From Liolophura sinensis (Eukaryota; Mollusca; Polyplacophora; Chitonida; Chitonidae): DNA of 64,000 bases. A program made the translations under genes and the position numbers. The notes beneath the pieces were generated by a model. It was not told the DNA's origin. It made no database searches and saw only the letters and a program-made list of their open reading frames with translations. Shown piece by piece: positions 23,167 through 34,434 of this stretch (its first letter is position 1; every line of letters starts with the position of its first letter). Where the stretch lies: the NCBI RefSeq assembly GCF_032854445.1, contig NC_088298.1, forward strand, positions 5,082,160 to 5,146,159. Direction: 5' to 3'.

Positions 23167-23299
23167 TGCAAGGTGAATGAATTGGCACCTAAACATGACT
23201 GCAGCCCTTTCTGAAGGTCAGAGATATTTTCAGGACATCCCGCAGGGATCATCTCGTAGGGATCATTCCGCAGGGATCATCCCTATTCTGGACATCCAT

Positions 23300-23812
23300 G
23301 AGCAAGTTTTACTAGGCTACTGGTCCATGTGCACGTTTTACTAGGCTACTTGTCCATGTGCAACTTTTACTAGGCTACTTGTCCATGTGCAACTTTTACC
23401 AGGCTACTTGTCCATGTGCAACTTTTACTTAGCTACTTGTCCATGTGCAGGTTTTACTAGGCTACTTGTCCATGTGTGTGGGACCTCCGTGGCTCAGTTG
23501 GTTAATGTGCTAGCGCAGCATAATGACCCAGGAGTCTCTCACCAATGCGGTCACTGTGAGTTCAAGTCCAGCTCATGCTGGCTTCCTCTCCGGCCGTACG
23601 TGGGAAGGTCTGCCAGCAACCTGCGAATGGTTGTGGGTTTCCCCCGGGCTCTGCCCGGTTTCCTCCCACCATAATGCTGGCCGCTGTCCTATAAGTGAAA
23701 TATTCTTGAGTACAGCGTAAAACACCCATCAAATAACTAAATAAATAAATAACTTGTCCATGTGCAAGTTTTACTAGGCTACTTGTCCATATGCAAGTTT
23801 TACTAGGCTTGT
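23300..23812. repeat. Tandem array, 29-bp unit, split by a SINE
   Basis: Copies of cttttactaggctacttgtc + catgtgcaa, six or so before the SINE at 23477 and two after it. The array restarts in register once the target-site duplication is removed. Confidence 0.88.
23477..23751 (+). mobile_element. SINE-1, full-length copy inside the 29-bp array
   Basis: Nearly consensus: gacctccgtggctcagttgg (box A), gtgagttcaagtcc (box B), the ccgtacgtgggaaggtctgc segment, the cccccgggctctgcccgg core, and tail caaataactaaataaat. Perfect 13-bp target-site duplication acttgtccatgtg at 23464-23476 and 23752-23764. Confidence 0.95.
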
Positions 23813-24948
23813 CAACCTTCAATTTCAGCCTCAGTTACAGATGTTGACACAACGTCGCAGACATGATAATATGCAACAACCATTTGTGGTCTCTTGATTC
23901 AAAATAAATTGCTCTTTGGATTATAAAAAAATTAAAATAGATGCATGTAAATGTAGGAAAACATATGTTTGAGCGAGCATAAAACCCAGTGGTTATGAAT
24001 TGGCATACAGATACTTACCCCTACAAATACAACCGTACGCAATGTAGGTCTATACCCATGCACGATAAACTTTGGACAGACAAAAGCATTCTTTTGGTAA
24101 AGCATGTGATACTAGATTATTCATCCTTGCCAATACCATACAAAATAAAAACCTTAATGTCTGAAGCTGGATTTGAACTTGTGACCCCATTGGCAACTGT
24201 TTATAGAAAGTGCACACGCTGTGAGATATCCCCCTGGCCAGGCAATATGGAGATTATTGATCAGTTTATAATTGTGACACAAGCCATTGCCATGTTGAAT
24301 TGTTTCCTAAATTTGCCAAGTCTAATCTCTTGAGGTTAGAATCTGTCAAATCTTCCTTGACACTTGACACTGACGGGAGATGTTGCACAGCACAACGCCA
24401 TCGAAAGAGTGCCACGGACAGCAAAATCCGACCTGGCAAATGCGATCTTAAACTTGATAAACACAAGGCTTGTCAACGATAATAACTATCTCGTTGAACA
24501 TGACAGCTTATGGAGCCAGAGCTTTGGTGACGAGATTGGAGAAACAACAGTCTTGGCGCAGGGGTGCATGATAGACAGAAACTCCTGAAATTGATTACGG
24601 TACCTCTGCGCAGAGATTGTAATATCATGACTCATTTACTTTTCCCCCAAATAATCCCTGTCATGATAAAAAGAGAGATTAACATTAAAAATGCGGACAT
24701 TAAAAAAGCAAGAAACGCTGGATATACTGCCCATTTTGGTCAATGTTATACATCCATGTCGATAAAAGTCACAAGGTCATCACGTCAGCTTCAAGGTGAA
24801 ATGCAAAAAAATTCAACTAAGCAAAAATTATCCTCTGCTATGTGCTTCTCTTGCTATGACGTATGACTGTGACTACTTTCACCGTGAAAAATTATTCTCT
24901 GTTTTATTCCTCTTAAGGTTTGCATTCATGCCAAATATCACCACTATA
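23813..24948. other. Unique DNA with small frames and a tRNA-like remnant
   Basis: A box B-like ggatttgaact region (minus strand, about 24165-24245) looks like a SINE head. A 74-codon plus frame at 24364-24588 (…NAILNLINTRLVNDNN…) has a more protein-like composition than most here, but no family is recognised and no splice context was established. Confidence 0.35.
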
Positions 24949-25152
24949 ATTCTTCAGCCATTTCACGTTACCAAGGTGTTTATTCAAACAAAGTATGAAG
25001 GCATTATTCTGTGGTCGCTGATAAAATTTTACTTTTTGTAAAGCCCTGAAACTGGCCAATCCAAAAATTGTAGTTTTGTTCCCAAAATCAAATGTAAAAT
25101 GTGCATGAATTGCGCTGAAAGTTGCTCTTTCATAAGCGAAAAGGTTGAGGAA
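24949..25152 (+). mobile_element. MITE family M1, full copy
   Basis: Begins ttcttcagccatttcacg, has gtaaagccctgaaactggcc inside, and ends gcgaaaaggttgaggaa. Same layout as the 18380 copy. Confidence 0.75.
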
Positions 25153-25216
25153 TAACGTTATACATAAAAGCATACATAGCTTATCTTTGATTTTCAGAAT
25201 GAATAAGAACCAGGGC

Positions 25217-25412
25217 CACTATGTAGGGATTGTTGAAAGTATGGATTGTCGAACGTTGGGATTGTTGAACGTAGGGATTATTGAACGTAAGGGTTGCCCA
25301 ATGTAAGGGTTGTCCAATGTAAGGGTTGTCCAATGTAAGGGTTGCCCAATGTAAGGGTTGTCCAATGTAAGGGTTGCCCAATGTAAGGGTTGTCCAATGT
25401 AAGGGTTGCCCA
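25217..25412. repeat. Tandem array, 16-bp unit, ~12 copies
   Basis: Unit taagggttgtccaatg alternating with taagggttgcccaatg. The 5' copies are diverged (ggattgttgaacgt). The three overlapping minus-strand frames are repeat artefacts. Confidence 0.92.
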
Positions 25413-25744
25413 ACATAAACAACTTACAGCACAGAGAGTAAAACCCAAGCAGTGACCTGAGTCCTTTCTACAGTGACATATTTTCAATCCAGTCCTGGTG
25501 GAATCCTCGGTCTACCGAGACATCGCACAAATGCTGAACACTTGCACTTCACGACACAACATCTGGTTGACCTCCCAATACTGATTTATGATTGACCAAA
25601 ATCGTGTTTTATTCATTGAAGATTTGTATCAAATCATTCTGTACAATGTTATATTTAAACACAAACAGCCGGCTCATTTCAGAATGAAGATCATTATGTT
25701 ACTATGGATCCCACATGCCCAATGCCCCAACACCCTTCCAAGTG

Positions 25745-25912
25745 TTTCCTCTGCAATACCGTATGTTGGAAGGTCTGTCAGCAACCTGCAGATGATCATG
25801 GGTTTCCCCCAGGTTTTGCTCAGTTTCGTCTCATCATAATGCTGGCTATCGTCGTGTAAGTGAAATATTCTTGAGAATGGTGCAGTGTAAAACACCAATC
25901 AAATAAATAAAT
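25745..25912 (+). mobile_element. SINE-1, 5'-truncated copy
   Basis: From the tatgttggaaggtctgtcag segment through ccataatgct-type core to aaaacaccaatcaaataaat. The flanks share an older duplicated motif (ttttcaatccagtcctg near 25490, ttttcattgcagtcttg near 25930). Confidence 0.8.
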
Positions 25913-26269
25913 TATCATTTTCAGTGAGATATTTTCATTGCAGTCTTGATGTAATCAGTGCAATCTGACCTATTTGCAACAATACTGCTTTATGACTGAT
26001 CAAATGCGAGCTTGGCAACAGTTCAGAAAGGTCGATAGTTCTTAATTTCAGAAGATAATATTGTGACAATTATGACACAAAATCTAATCAGCTATTAATT
26101 ATATAAGGTCCTCACAAGAAAGCATGAAATCAAATTTGTTTAAAAGAAAAGAACATATTTTATACAACTTTCAATACCAAAACTTAAGCACGAAGTGACG
26201 AAGTTTTAAATTTCTACTGAAGTCAGATATGGCTTTGTGGTATTGGCCCATGGTTCTGATAAGCTAAGA

Positions 26270-26830
26270 CAGAGTGATCACTGTTGCAGTAATTCCTTTC
26301 AGTAATTTGCAACAGAACTTTTATATTCTAGCGTTCTCCCCCAAAGAACAGAATGAAAGACTCTTTAATGAAAGGCTTAATACAAATGAGCTAACATATC
26401 CTGAATTAAAGCTCCGAGTCAATGACACTGATGTCCATCTTAACATGACAGTTATTTCTCACTGGTCACATGACCTGATTGGGAAGCAGATGGTTGAGTG
26501 TTGCCCTAATAGCTTAATCCCGGGTACAAAGGGGCGCATTGGACAATAGCCCAAGTTTGGATGCACCAAGCATATGCTGGATTGGACATCACAAATTACA
26601 AACTCACACAATCTCTGTTATGTTGGACAAGTCCTACCCATAAAAGGCTACACTGATTCGATCGGGGTCCGGATTTGTCTTGTTTGACAAGACATTTGGA
26701 AGCATGTAGTAATTAATTCCTGCTAATTGCTAAAAGGTGGATTAATGCAATCATGGCTTGCCTAAAAACTGTCACTACACGCGATTGGACTTTAAGACAG
26801 GGTCTCTGTCCACTACGACTATGTAATAGC
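26270..26830. promoter_or_regulatory. Candidate cis-regulatory island
   Basis: Non-repetitive. 26700-26760 packs gtaattaattcc, gctaattgct and ggattaatgcaatc, a dense run of homeodomain-type sites. An unrecognised 91-codon plus frame covers 26274-26549. Confidence 0.28.
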
Positions 26831-26992
26831 TGATCTTAATGAAAAATTAAATTTTGTAAATACAAAACTTAACGTTCGATATAGTTACATGTTTCTCATC
26901 AATGTTGTTGTAATAAAGTTTATGTGTAAAAAATAGTTAGTTCATTTTGGAAATTATGTGGGATAAGGGATAGGACTGATACATGTATATTG

Positions 26993-27059
26993 TGATATTC
27001 TTGAGTACAGCATAAAACACCAATCAAATAAATAAATAAATAAATAACAAATAAATAAC
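26993..27059 (+). mobile_element. SINE-1 tail only
   Basis: gatattcttgagtacagc, aaaacaccaatcaaat, then (aaat)n. The rest is absent. Confidence 0.8.
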
Positions 27060-27659
27060 ATGTATGTTGAGATTGAGTTACAGAGGCATAATGCTGGCTA
27101 CTACAAAGAATGACTTAAATCATATGTCCATACCAGATGTAAATAAATCAATACTGATCACGCTCTTTTGGCCCAGGGATTATGTGTCAGACTCCAAAAT
27201 TAACTGATCAAGAGGACATCTACATTTATTCACCATATATATCTGCAAAATTCAGTTCTAAAGAGAAACAAATTTTGATTTGTCTTATATTTCATGAATA
27301 TTTTCAGTTGTACATGTATTTTTTATTGCTGATTTATCACAGCAATACAGATTTACTGCACTTAATCATGTGAATAACAAATTCAACATCATGTATAAAT
27401 TATTATGGGGTCACACAAAAGACAATTTGGATAAAAACAGTTAAATTGCATTTTATCTCAAAATGTAACTCTAAAATGAACTTCAGTGAGTACAAAACAA
27501 ACCGCCTCATATACGGTACAGGTAGGTAGCTGTCTCAGACATGTACTTGTGCTTCAGCTATGTGGAACAAATAAACTTTCCTCGTTTGCAGGAAAAGTAA
27601 ACTCTGCAAGTGGCCAGACATCTTTTTTAATTTTTCTGAAGGAGGTACGCAGGGAGACA
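27060..27659. other. Unique AT-rich DNA
   Basis: No gene recognised. Confidence 0.5.
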
Positions 27660-28060
27660 CATTTAGCCTTTGTGTTTTTCAAGAGATGCGTTCATTAAAC
27701 AGCGCCATCTGCATTCAGTTTCAAGCGGGACAAATTTTTACCTCATTAAAACCGCGATGACACGCGGACAATGGAACCAGTGTCACTTCAGGGACAGAAT
27801 TATTTGGGTTCGATCCCCGCTTTGTGTTGGGCCGCTGATTTTCTTTGCTGACACGACAGGCTGAAGTGGTTGGGTTGGCGGTAACCCAACCTTGAATACA
27901 CGACATGAGTACCGGTCGATTGTTCCTCCTGGAAGCCATACTCTGCCTCAAGTGTTCACAAGAAAATAAAAGGAAAGAGCTGTGGACAGGTGTTGCTATT
28001 GACGTGTGTGCCAAATTAACTTTACGACCAGGTACCTGATCGCCCTCTATTCCAGTTTAA
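27660..28060. promoter_or_regulatory. Candidate cis-regulatory island
   Basis: CpG-richer and non-repetitive, with a Sox-type gacaatgg and the dyad ggttgggttggcggtaaccc. It also contains gggttcgatccccgc, a textbook tRNA box B, but without a partner box A or a tRNA fold. Confidence 0.22.
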
Positions 28061-28304
28061 GCTGACCTCGTCTGCTGCAAAACCCAAGCTGAGGTATTGA
28101 AGAACATACACTACAGGTGTGAAAGCGTACAAAAATTGCCCTCACCTTTGCACAATGCTGACTCCAATGTTAAATACATGCACAGGGTTCTCTCGCGCTT
28201 CAGCGATTACCGTCAAAAAAATCGATGTCAGCGATGAATATTTGCTTCTTAATTCCCAGGTGAACAATTACAAGTACATGCCTTGAGACCACAACCAATG
28301 AGAT
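28061..28304. other. Unique DNA
   Basis: Nothing recognised. Confidence 0.4.
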
Positions 28305-28307
28305 ATG

Positions 28308-28346
<39 letters not shown>

Positions 28347-28496
28347 GAAATAAAAAAAAACCTTCTCCATTTTTATATTCTTCTATATCAACAAAATAAA
28401 GTTTGAAGCTGCTGTTCAAACACAAAAAGTGGAAGTAGAGAAGTTGTATTTTCTTCTTTTCCATGGACTCTATAACCAAATCACCAACTATTTTAC

Positions 28497-28532
<36 letters not shown>
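28305..28532. repeat. Pair of (TA)n microsatellites
   Basis: (TA)n at about 28305-28347 and 28500-28532, about 150 bp apart. Each can extrude as a self-complementary hairpin. Confidence 0.9.
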
Positions 28533-28537
<5 letters not shown>

Positions 28538-29639
28538 ACTTCTAAGTGTGCCCGTAACCTACACAGTGGCTCCACATAATGCCCTTCTTTAAATTATAGG
28601 TGATCAAACCAGAGGAATTAAAGAACAGTACTTCATTCATAGACTTAAATCTAAACTTAACAGAGAAATCATCGGGAGATAATCTCTCTGAATGGATAAT
28701 CCCCTGGGCAAGTTCTAACTTTATTATATTATGTGTAATTTGTAACTAAGACTGATCACCATGGCTTAATCTACCTGCATTTATATATAGCTGTCACAAG
28801 ATACGTTGAAATAAAAACAGCTCTGAAGAGCTGTCATGATACGGTGAAACTAGTAAGCTAGATCAGCAAGTCAAATTTGTCATGTTTTTTTTCTATATAC
28901 TGTAACTCTTGACTGATCAATCTCTATACCCAATCTATTCACTATTACTATTCTCTATGACACAGGCTTGTAAGTAATATCAAAGTATAAATCATTTCTG
29001 TACCATTTTTGAAAATGGACAGGTGGCTTTCAAGTCATTCATATCATTTTAAGAATTATCCATAATTTCATCTTTTTTTTTAATTTGATAGACTACGAAT
29101 ACATACATCTCATTTACATATCTACATTGCTAAGAAGCAAAACCTGTGGTAAAGCATCTAAACTTTAAAAAACAAGGGATTTTTCATGTACATTTTCAGT
29201 GACACCTTACTCGGCATAAATCAAACATCATAATTTATCAGTTACCTTTATACAGGAGACATACTGAGCTCATTTTTTTGTAACCGCTGGAAATTATTTT
29301 TCTTTTTGTTGTAAAGTTATTTTTAATAATAATAAAGTGCACTAGTTATAATGAAAGACAAGAAACGAAACTGGTTCATAGGTTATGAAATAAAGTAGGA
29401 AGAAGTAATGTCTTACTTTATCTTAAGATTTTGACGAATTTTCTCATTTGTTGTCTGATGACAGTCTTGAATGCAGGGGATTGAAAAAGCCACTCGGAAA
29501 TTTTCTGTCCAACATGAAAACTGCTGCTAGCTATGTCGAAAAACACTTTATTTTTCAGTAGGAGTCAAGCATAGGTCATGGCTGTACATCAACCGAAGAA
29601 GCCTGGGTGAAATTCTTGAAGAATGCCATTATAAGAGGG
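28533..29639. other. Unique AT-rich DNA
   Basis: No gene recognised. Confidence 0.5.
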
Positions 29640-30060
29640 GCTCTGACATGATAAGATTAAGCAGCGCGCCTTGGCTTGCTTCAGAAACACCCTAAGTGGC
29701 AAAGAAAACTAGAAAGCTGTCATTTTAAGTATCAAAGGACACAAGCCTACCATTGTTGTCCTGACAACGATAATGGTTTTAGGCTAATGAAAATCTGTAA
29801 CGCTGTTAGCAAAGAATTTAATTATGTGAAGGAAAAAAAAAGTTTTCCAAAAACAGCCTGGGGTGGGGGGGTGGGGGGTCAAACCGACTGTCGATGCCCT
29901 TCGTCGAATATTGAGTGGGAGACGTCAAGTCTTCGTCAAAGTGCCCAGCTTCTAATTGGAGGAATGGCTTACACAATGCTGCGCAGCGCTCTGAAAAGAG
30001 CAAAGGACGTTTTTGTTCAACAACAACACAGGTTGCCCCTTTGACAGGATGGCTTGATAA
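29640..30060. other. Non-repetitive island with a 122-codon frame
   Basis: Plus frame 29676-30044 is among the longest outside tandem repeats. It is interrupted by a G-rich stretch that codes for glycines and matches no family I recognise. The CpG-richer 3' half (from about 29880) may instead be a conserved noncoding element. Confidence 0.2.
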
Positions 30061-30954
30061 AACGGAGGCAATTAAGAAATAAAATGCTAACTAGTCTGAC
30101 AATGACATCGCTTAGCAAATCACACAAAACACAAAGGGATTCACAACAAAGGTAAAGACTTATTAAGAAGACGATGGAGCTTGAAAAAAAAAAAACCATG
30201 AATTAGCTGCCAGTCTTGTTTGGTTTATTTTGGTGCAGGTCAGAACATTGCTGTCTTAGTAAAACACGGCTGAGAGTGAACAATTTACAACGTATATGTC
30301 ACTTCAAAAAGAGGACAGTCTATCCTGGATAAAAACCAATAACGATTAATTGATTAATATGAATTCCAAACAGGCAATGAAGACACCAAATTGACTACTT
30401 ATTTGTCCATGATCTACTTGACTTGTATGGAACACACAAAAAGTTTTTTTTCATCCAAAAATATGCAAATTAACAGAAAACTCACGAATACACGAATATC
30501 CACCTCGGTGTCCGCATACCCATACAAATTTGAACACAGTCTGTATTATTATGAGCCATGACATAAGAGGAAATATTCTCCGATGTGATAAAAATCTCTT
30601 CCCAGTTCTTACATGACTTATATAAACCATGTATTTACATATTCATGGCGATGAAAGGACAATTAAATTTCTAGAAAAATCCCAAAGAATACAGCGACAA
30701 TTAGATACACTGTACAGCAGTTAACATCCCAATTTGGAGAAAATTGATTGAAATTGACAACTATGTCAGCAAAAAGACAGACTTTACCAATTTACCTTAA
30801 ATTGATTTAAATTCAATTATCCAAATTCCTCATCTTTTCACATATCTAAGAGCAACTTTCTGGGCAATTTATGCACATTTTTGGATTTGATTTTGGAGGT
30901 AAAATGGATGAGCAAAAGACCCAAGGTGTGTATAAATAAACAACAGTTTAGTTA
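30061..30954. other. Unique AT-rich DNA with an M1 fragment
   Basis: About 30826-30905 matches one end of MITE M1 in reverse (tcatcttttcacata, gcaatttatgcacattttt). Otherwise nothing is recognised. Confidence 0.45.
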
Positions 30955-31210
30955 TTTATATGACTGGTGTTTTATGCTGTAATCAATAATATTTTCAATA
31001 AAACGATGGTGTCAAGCCTTAGGCTAGCTGGGAGAGAACCCGTGAGAGCCCGGGGGGAACCAATCACCATAAAAGGTTGCTGACAAATGTTTTCACGGGC
31101 TCTGTCTGGTTTCCTCTCACCATAATGCTGGACACCATCATCTACGTGAATGGTGGGCACTCTCGTAGAAGTGAAATATTTTTGAGTATGGCATTAAATA
31201 CCAATCAAAT
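30955..31210. mobile_element. Inverted pair of SINE-1 3' ends
   Basis: 30962-31080 is a minus-strand SINE-1 tail and core (gactggtgttttatgctgt...). 31085-31210 is a plus-strand core and tail (ctggtttcctc...accatcatc...gtatggcattaaataccaatc). Both halves carry the 3' end, so the whole is an imperfect palindrome. Confidence 0.7.
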
Positions 31211-31342
31211 CAATGAAAACACATATAAATCAATTCATGTCAAGGCAATGGCCTATGTTAAAAGATAAAAGACCCTGTATCCATGGGATATCAAAACTCT
31301 TACACGACTAATGCCTGTAACCGAAATTAGACAACGGCAATA

Positions 31343-31470
31343 TTTTATTTATTCTACTTGATCGGTGTTTTACGCCGTACCCAAGAATATTTCACTCCTA
31401 CAACAGCAGCCACCGTTATGCCGAGAGGAAAGCGGGCAAAGCTCGGGCGAAAAACAAACAACAAGGTTAC
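31343..31470 (-). mobile_element. SINE-1, truncated copy
   Basis: (ttat)n, cttgatcggtgttttacgcc, then the core with gccgagaggaaagcgggcaa. It stops before the head. Confidence 0.8.
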
Positions 31471-31589
31471 GCCCAATCAACACTGCATTGCTGTATAAGA
31501 TGTCATGGGGCAGGAGTAAGGAAAAGGTAGAAGGACGACGTGGATCACCCACTCTAATACATGCATACGTATTTAAGCCTTGTTGAGAA

Positions 31590-31960
31590 AACACGACTCA
31601 ATCTTCCAATATCGGCTCCATGGCTTAAGCGAATGGATGTAAAGAATGTTAAGCACTGGATTGGCTACCGAAAGGATCTCACCGATTTCTAAAGACCGAC
31701 CACTCGCCATTTGTATCGGCGGCCAACTTAAGCCCTTTCAGCTCTCTAAAAACGTGTTTGCCGTGATATTACCGACCTATGATTTGCCCGTCGTTACAGA
31801 GCGCTCAATTTTCTGCATCTTTGCTAAGTGGTTTCTGAATCGGCCTTATAGCAGCTGACCTACAAAAACACTCCAAGATCCATTTCTTAATCGCAATGAT
31901 TTATCCGGCCACTGTATTTCGCAACAAAGGTGACTAAATCCCAGACAAAAGAGCTGTTGC
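31590..31960. promoter_or_regulatory. Candidate conserved island
   Basis: CpG-richer, non-repetitive. A 70-codon plus frame at 31646-31858 is unrecognised. Candidate noncoding element on composition only. Confidence 0.2.
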
Positions 31961-32058
31961 ACTGAGCTCAGATATGGTAACGACCATCTTTAGAAAATGC
32001 TTTGGTGCTCCACATTGGCAGATTTACGTGAAATTTCCAAGGACATGTTAAATGAAAA

Positions 32059-32850
32059 GCGGTTTATGTTGAAACGCTGCCTTTACTAATGGGTACAGAT
32101 GCAGTTTACGTTGCCTCCACTAATGGGTACAGATGCGTTTTACATTGCCTCTACTAATGGGTACAGATGCGGTTTACGTTGCCTCCACTAATGGGTACAG
32201 ATGCGGTTTGCGTTGCCTCTACTAATGGGTACAGATGCGGTTTACGCTGCCTCTACTAATGGGTACAGATGCGGTTTACATTGCCTCTACTAATGGGTAC
32301 AGATGCGGTTTACATTGCCTCTACTAATGGGTACAGATGCGGTTTACATTGCCTCTACTAATGCGTACAGATGCGGTTTACATTGCCTCTACTAATGGGT
32401 ACAGATGCGGTTTACGCTGCCTCTACTAATGGGTACAGATGCAGTTTACATTGCCTCTACTAATGGGTACAGATGCGGTTTACATTGCCTCCACTAATGG
32501 GTACAGATGCAGTTTACATTGCCTCTACTAATGGGTACAGATGCGGTTTACGCTGCCTCTACTAATGGGTACAGATGCGGTTTACGTTGCCTCTACTAAT
32601 GGGTACAGATGCGGTTTACGTTGCCTCTACTAATGGGTACAGATGCGGATTACATTGCCTCTACTAATGGGTACAGATGCGGTTTACGTTACCTCTACTA
32701 ATGGGTACAGATGCGGTTTACGTTACCTCTACTAATGGGTACAGATGCGGTTTACGTTGCCTCTTCTGATGGGTACAGATGCGGTTTACATTGCCTCTAC
32801 TAATGGGTACAGATGCGGTTTACATTGCCTCTACTAATGGGTACAGATGC
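32059..32850. repeat. Tandem array, 34-bp unit, ~23 copies
   Basis: Unit gcggtttacattgcctctac + taatgggtacagat. Variation is concentrated at tacgt/tacat/tacgc and gcag/gcgg. Copies are otherwise nearly identical, implying recent expansion. Confidence 0.95.
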
Positions 32851-33477
32851 CTTCCAAAGATCATGCATGCAAAACACCACCTTCAATGGTGTTTTTTTTC
32901 CCCTTCACCTTTATAGAGGTTTTACAAGCAGGGTATTGAAATCCTAAATACACCCTTTTGTCGTGCAAACTTCATTCGCTTACCTCTAAAGTGTAAACAT
33001 TCTGAAAGACGGATCAATAACAATACTGAATAACTGGGCGATGTCGCGACAAAAGAAGGGTAGATCATTCATGAAGCCTCTCTTTCCATGCAAGTATCAA
33101 TCTTTACACATCGTGAAACAAAAAAAAAAAAAAAAAAAAAAAATAAAAACATGAACACGCTTTTTCTTTTTCTATCTATCTCTCTCCGTCGGGCACCAAA
33201 TTGATTTCTCCTTCAGGCATGGCATATTTACGATCAATACTTTGTCAAAAGAATTCTGCCAGTCCCCGCGCATACTTTGCAAATATTGGGCTTGTCACTG
33301 GGAAGGCTGTGCTGAGCTATAAATGCAGGTGAAGTCAGATTTAAACACTCTTCACGAAGGAACATCATTTACGCTTTTATGTGTGTTTACCTGTCCCGTG
33401 GCTCATGACTCTTCTGACAACTTAATATGTCTTATTCCATTAAGATTAAAAACAGGTCAAACTACTTGTGTAGTAAA
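32851..33477. other. Unique DNA with a poly-A tract
   Basis: A 20-25 base A-tract near 33119-33143. A lone M3-like end (ttctgaaagacggatc) near 33000. No gene recognised. Confidence 0.5.
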
Positions 33478-33555
33478 AATTTATTTATCTGTCTTTTTGA
33501 TAGTTGCTTAATGCTATACTCAAGAATTTTTCATTTACACATAAATGTATGCGAT
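33478..33555 (-). mobile_element. SINE-1 tail fragment
   Basis: tttatttatctgtc, ttgatagttgcttaatgcta, ctcaagaatttttcatttac: a diverged minus-strand tail just before a better copy. Confidence 0.55.
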
Positions 33556-33565
33556 GACAATTTAT

Positions 33566-33811
33566 TTTATTTATTAATTTGATTGGTGTTTTACTCAAGA
33601 ATATTTCACTTATACGATGGCGGCGAGCATTATGGTGGAGGAAACAGGACAAAACCTGAGGGAAACCAATTTGCAGGTTGCTGCCAGACCTTCGCACAGA
33701 CGGAAAGGAAGCCAGCATGAGCTGGACTTGAACTCACAGCCACCACATTTATGAGAGGTTACTCTCCATGCCTGCCCCATGCTGGCATGCTACCCACCTC
33801 TCCCACGGAGG
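33566..33811 (-). mobile_element. SINE-1, near full-length copy
   Basis: tttgattggtgttttactca, core ggtggaggaaacagg, box B-like segment, and head ending ctcccacggaggcg. Small internal deletions. Confidence 0.85.
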
Positions 33812-33989
33812 CGATGGCAATCTGTTTTATGCACTTGGGTGCTTGGGCCACACGACCTTGGAAACAATAAATCAAGCTGTGATTTATGTCAAACATGGGA
33901 AAGTTTGAGAGAAAGTTGCCAAAAGTCGATGGTTTATGCCTAACACTGGTTTCCTCCATCCATACAAAGTGACCACTATTATGAAAGAT

Positions 33990-34035
33990 TGATTTAACAT
34001 GATTGGTGTTTTACACCGTACTCAACAATACCATT
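33990..34035 (-). mobile_element. SINE-1 tail fragment
   Basis: catgattggtgttttacacc and gtactcaacaat only. Confidence 0.7.
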
Positions 34036-34434
34036 CAGCCACTGAGTAAAACTTCATAGAATGGCCTTAAACAACAATCAACACAAAAATGCAGAACACT
34101 GAACATAAAGAAATATTCCTTACCTGAAGAAGAGTATGAACTGTTCATGTCTCGTCAATGTGAGGCCTTAATTACAGGTGGACATCTCACACCTGTCGCT
34201 GATAGGCTGATTTGTGTCAAAAGTGGCCATGCACAAATACTGGAAGAAAACCACACTAATTCATAGAAACATGAATATGTTTTATTTTATTTTTGTTCAA
34301 GGTCTTACTCGAGACATGTCGCTGAGTGTGGAGGAAACTCACATTCTCTGAGTAGACCATAGATCTCATTCCATCAAATGCATGACAAGCGAATCTCCTG
34401 AACTGAAATCAAAATTTGAAGTAGCTGGGCCAGG

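Noticed and set aside
27795-27815. tRNA gene suggested by gggttcgatccccgc
   Set aside because: No box A at proper distance and no cloverleaf. Perhaps a SINE remnant or chance.
28249-28575. 108-codon minus frame
   Set aside because: Mostly Tyr-Ile repeats from two (TA)n tracts.
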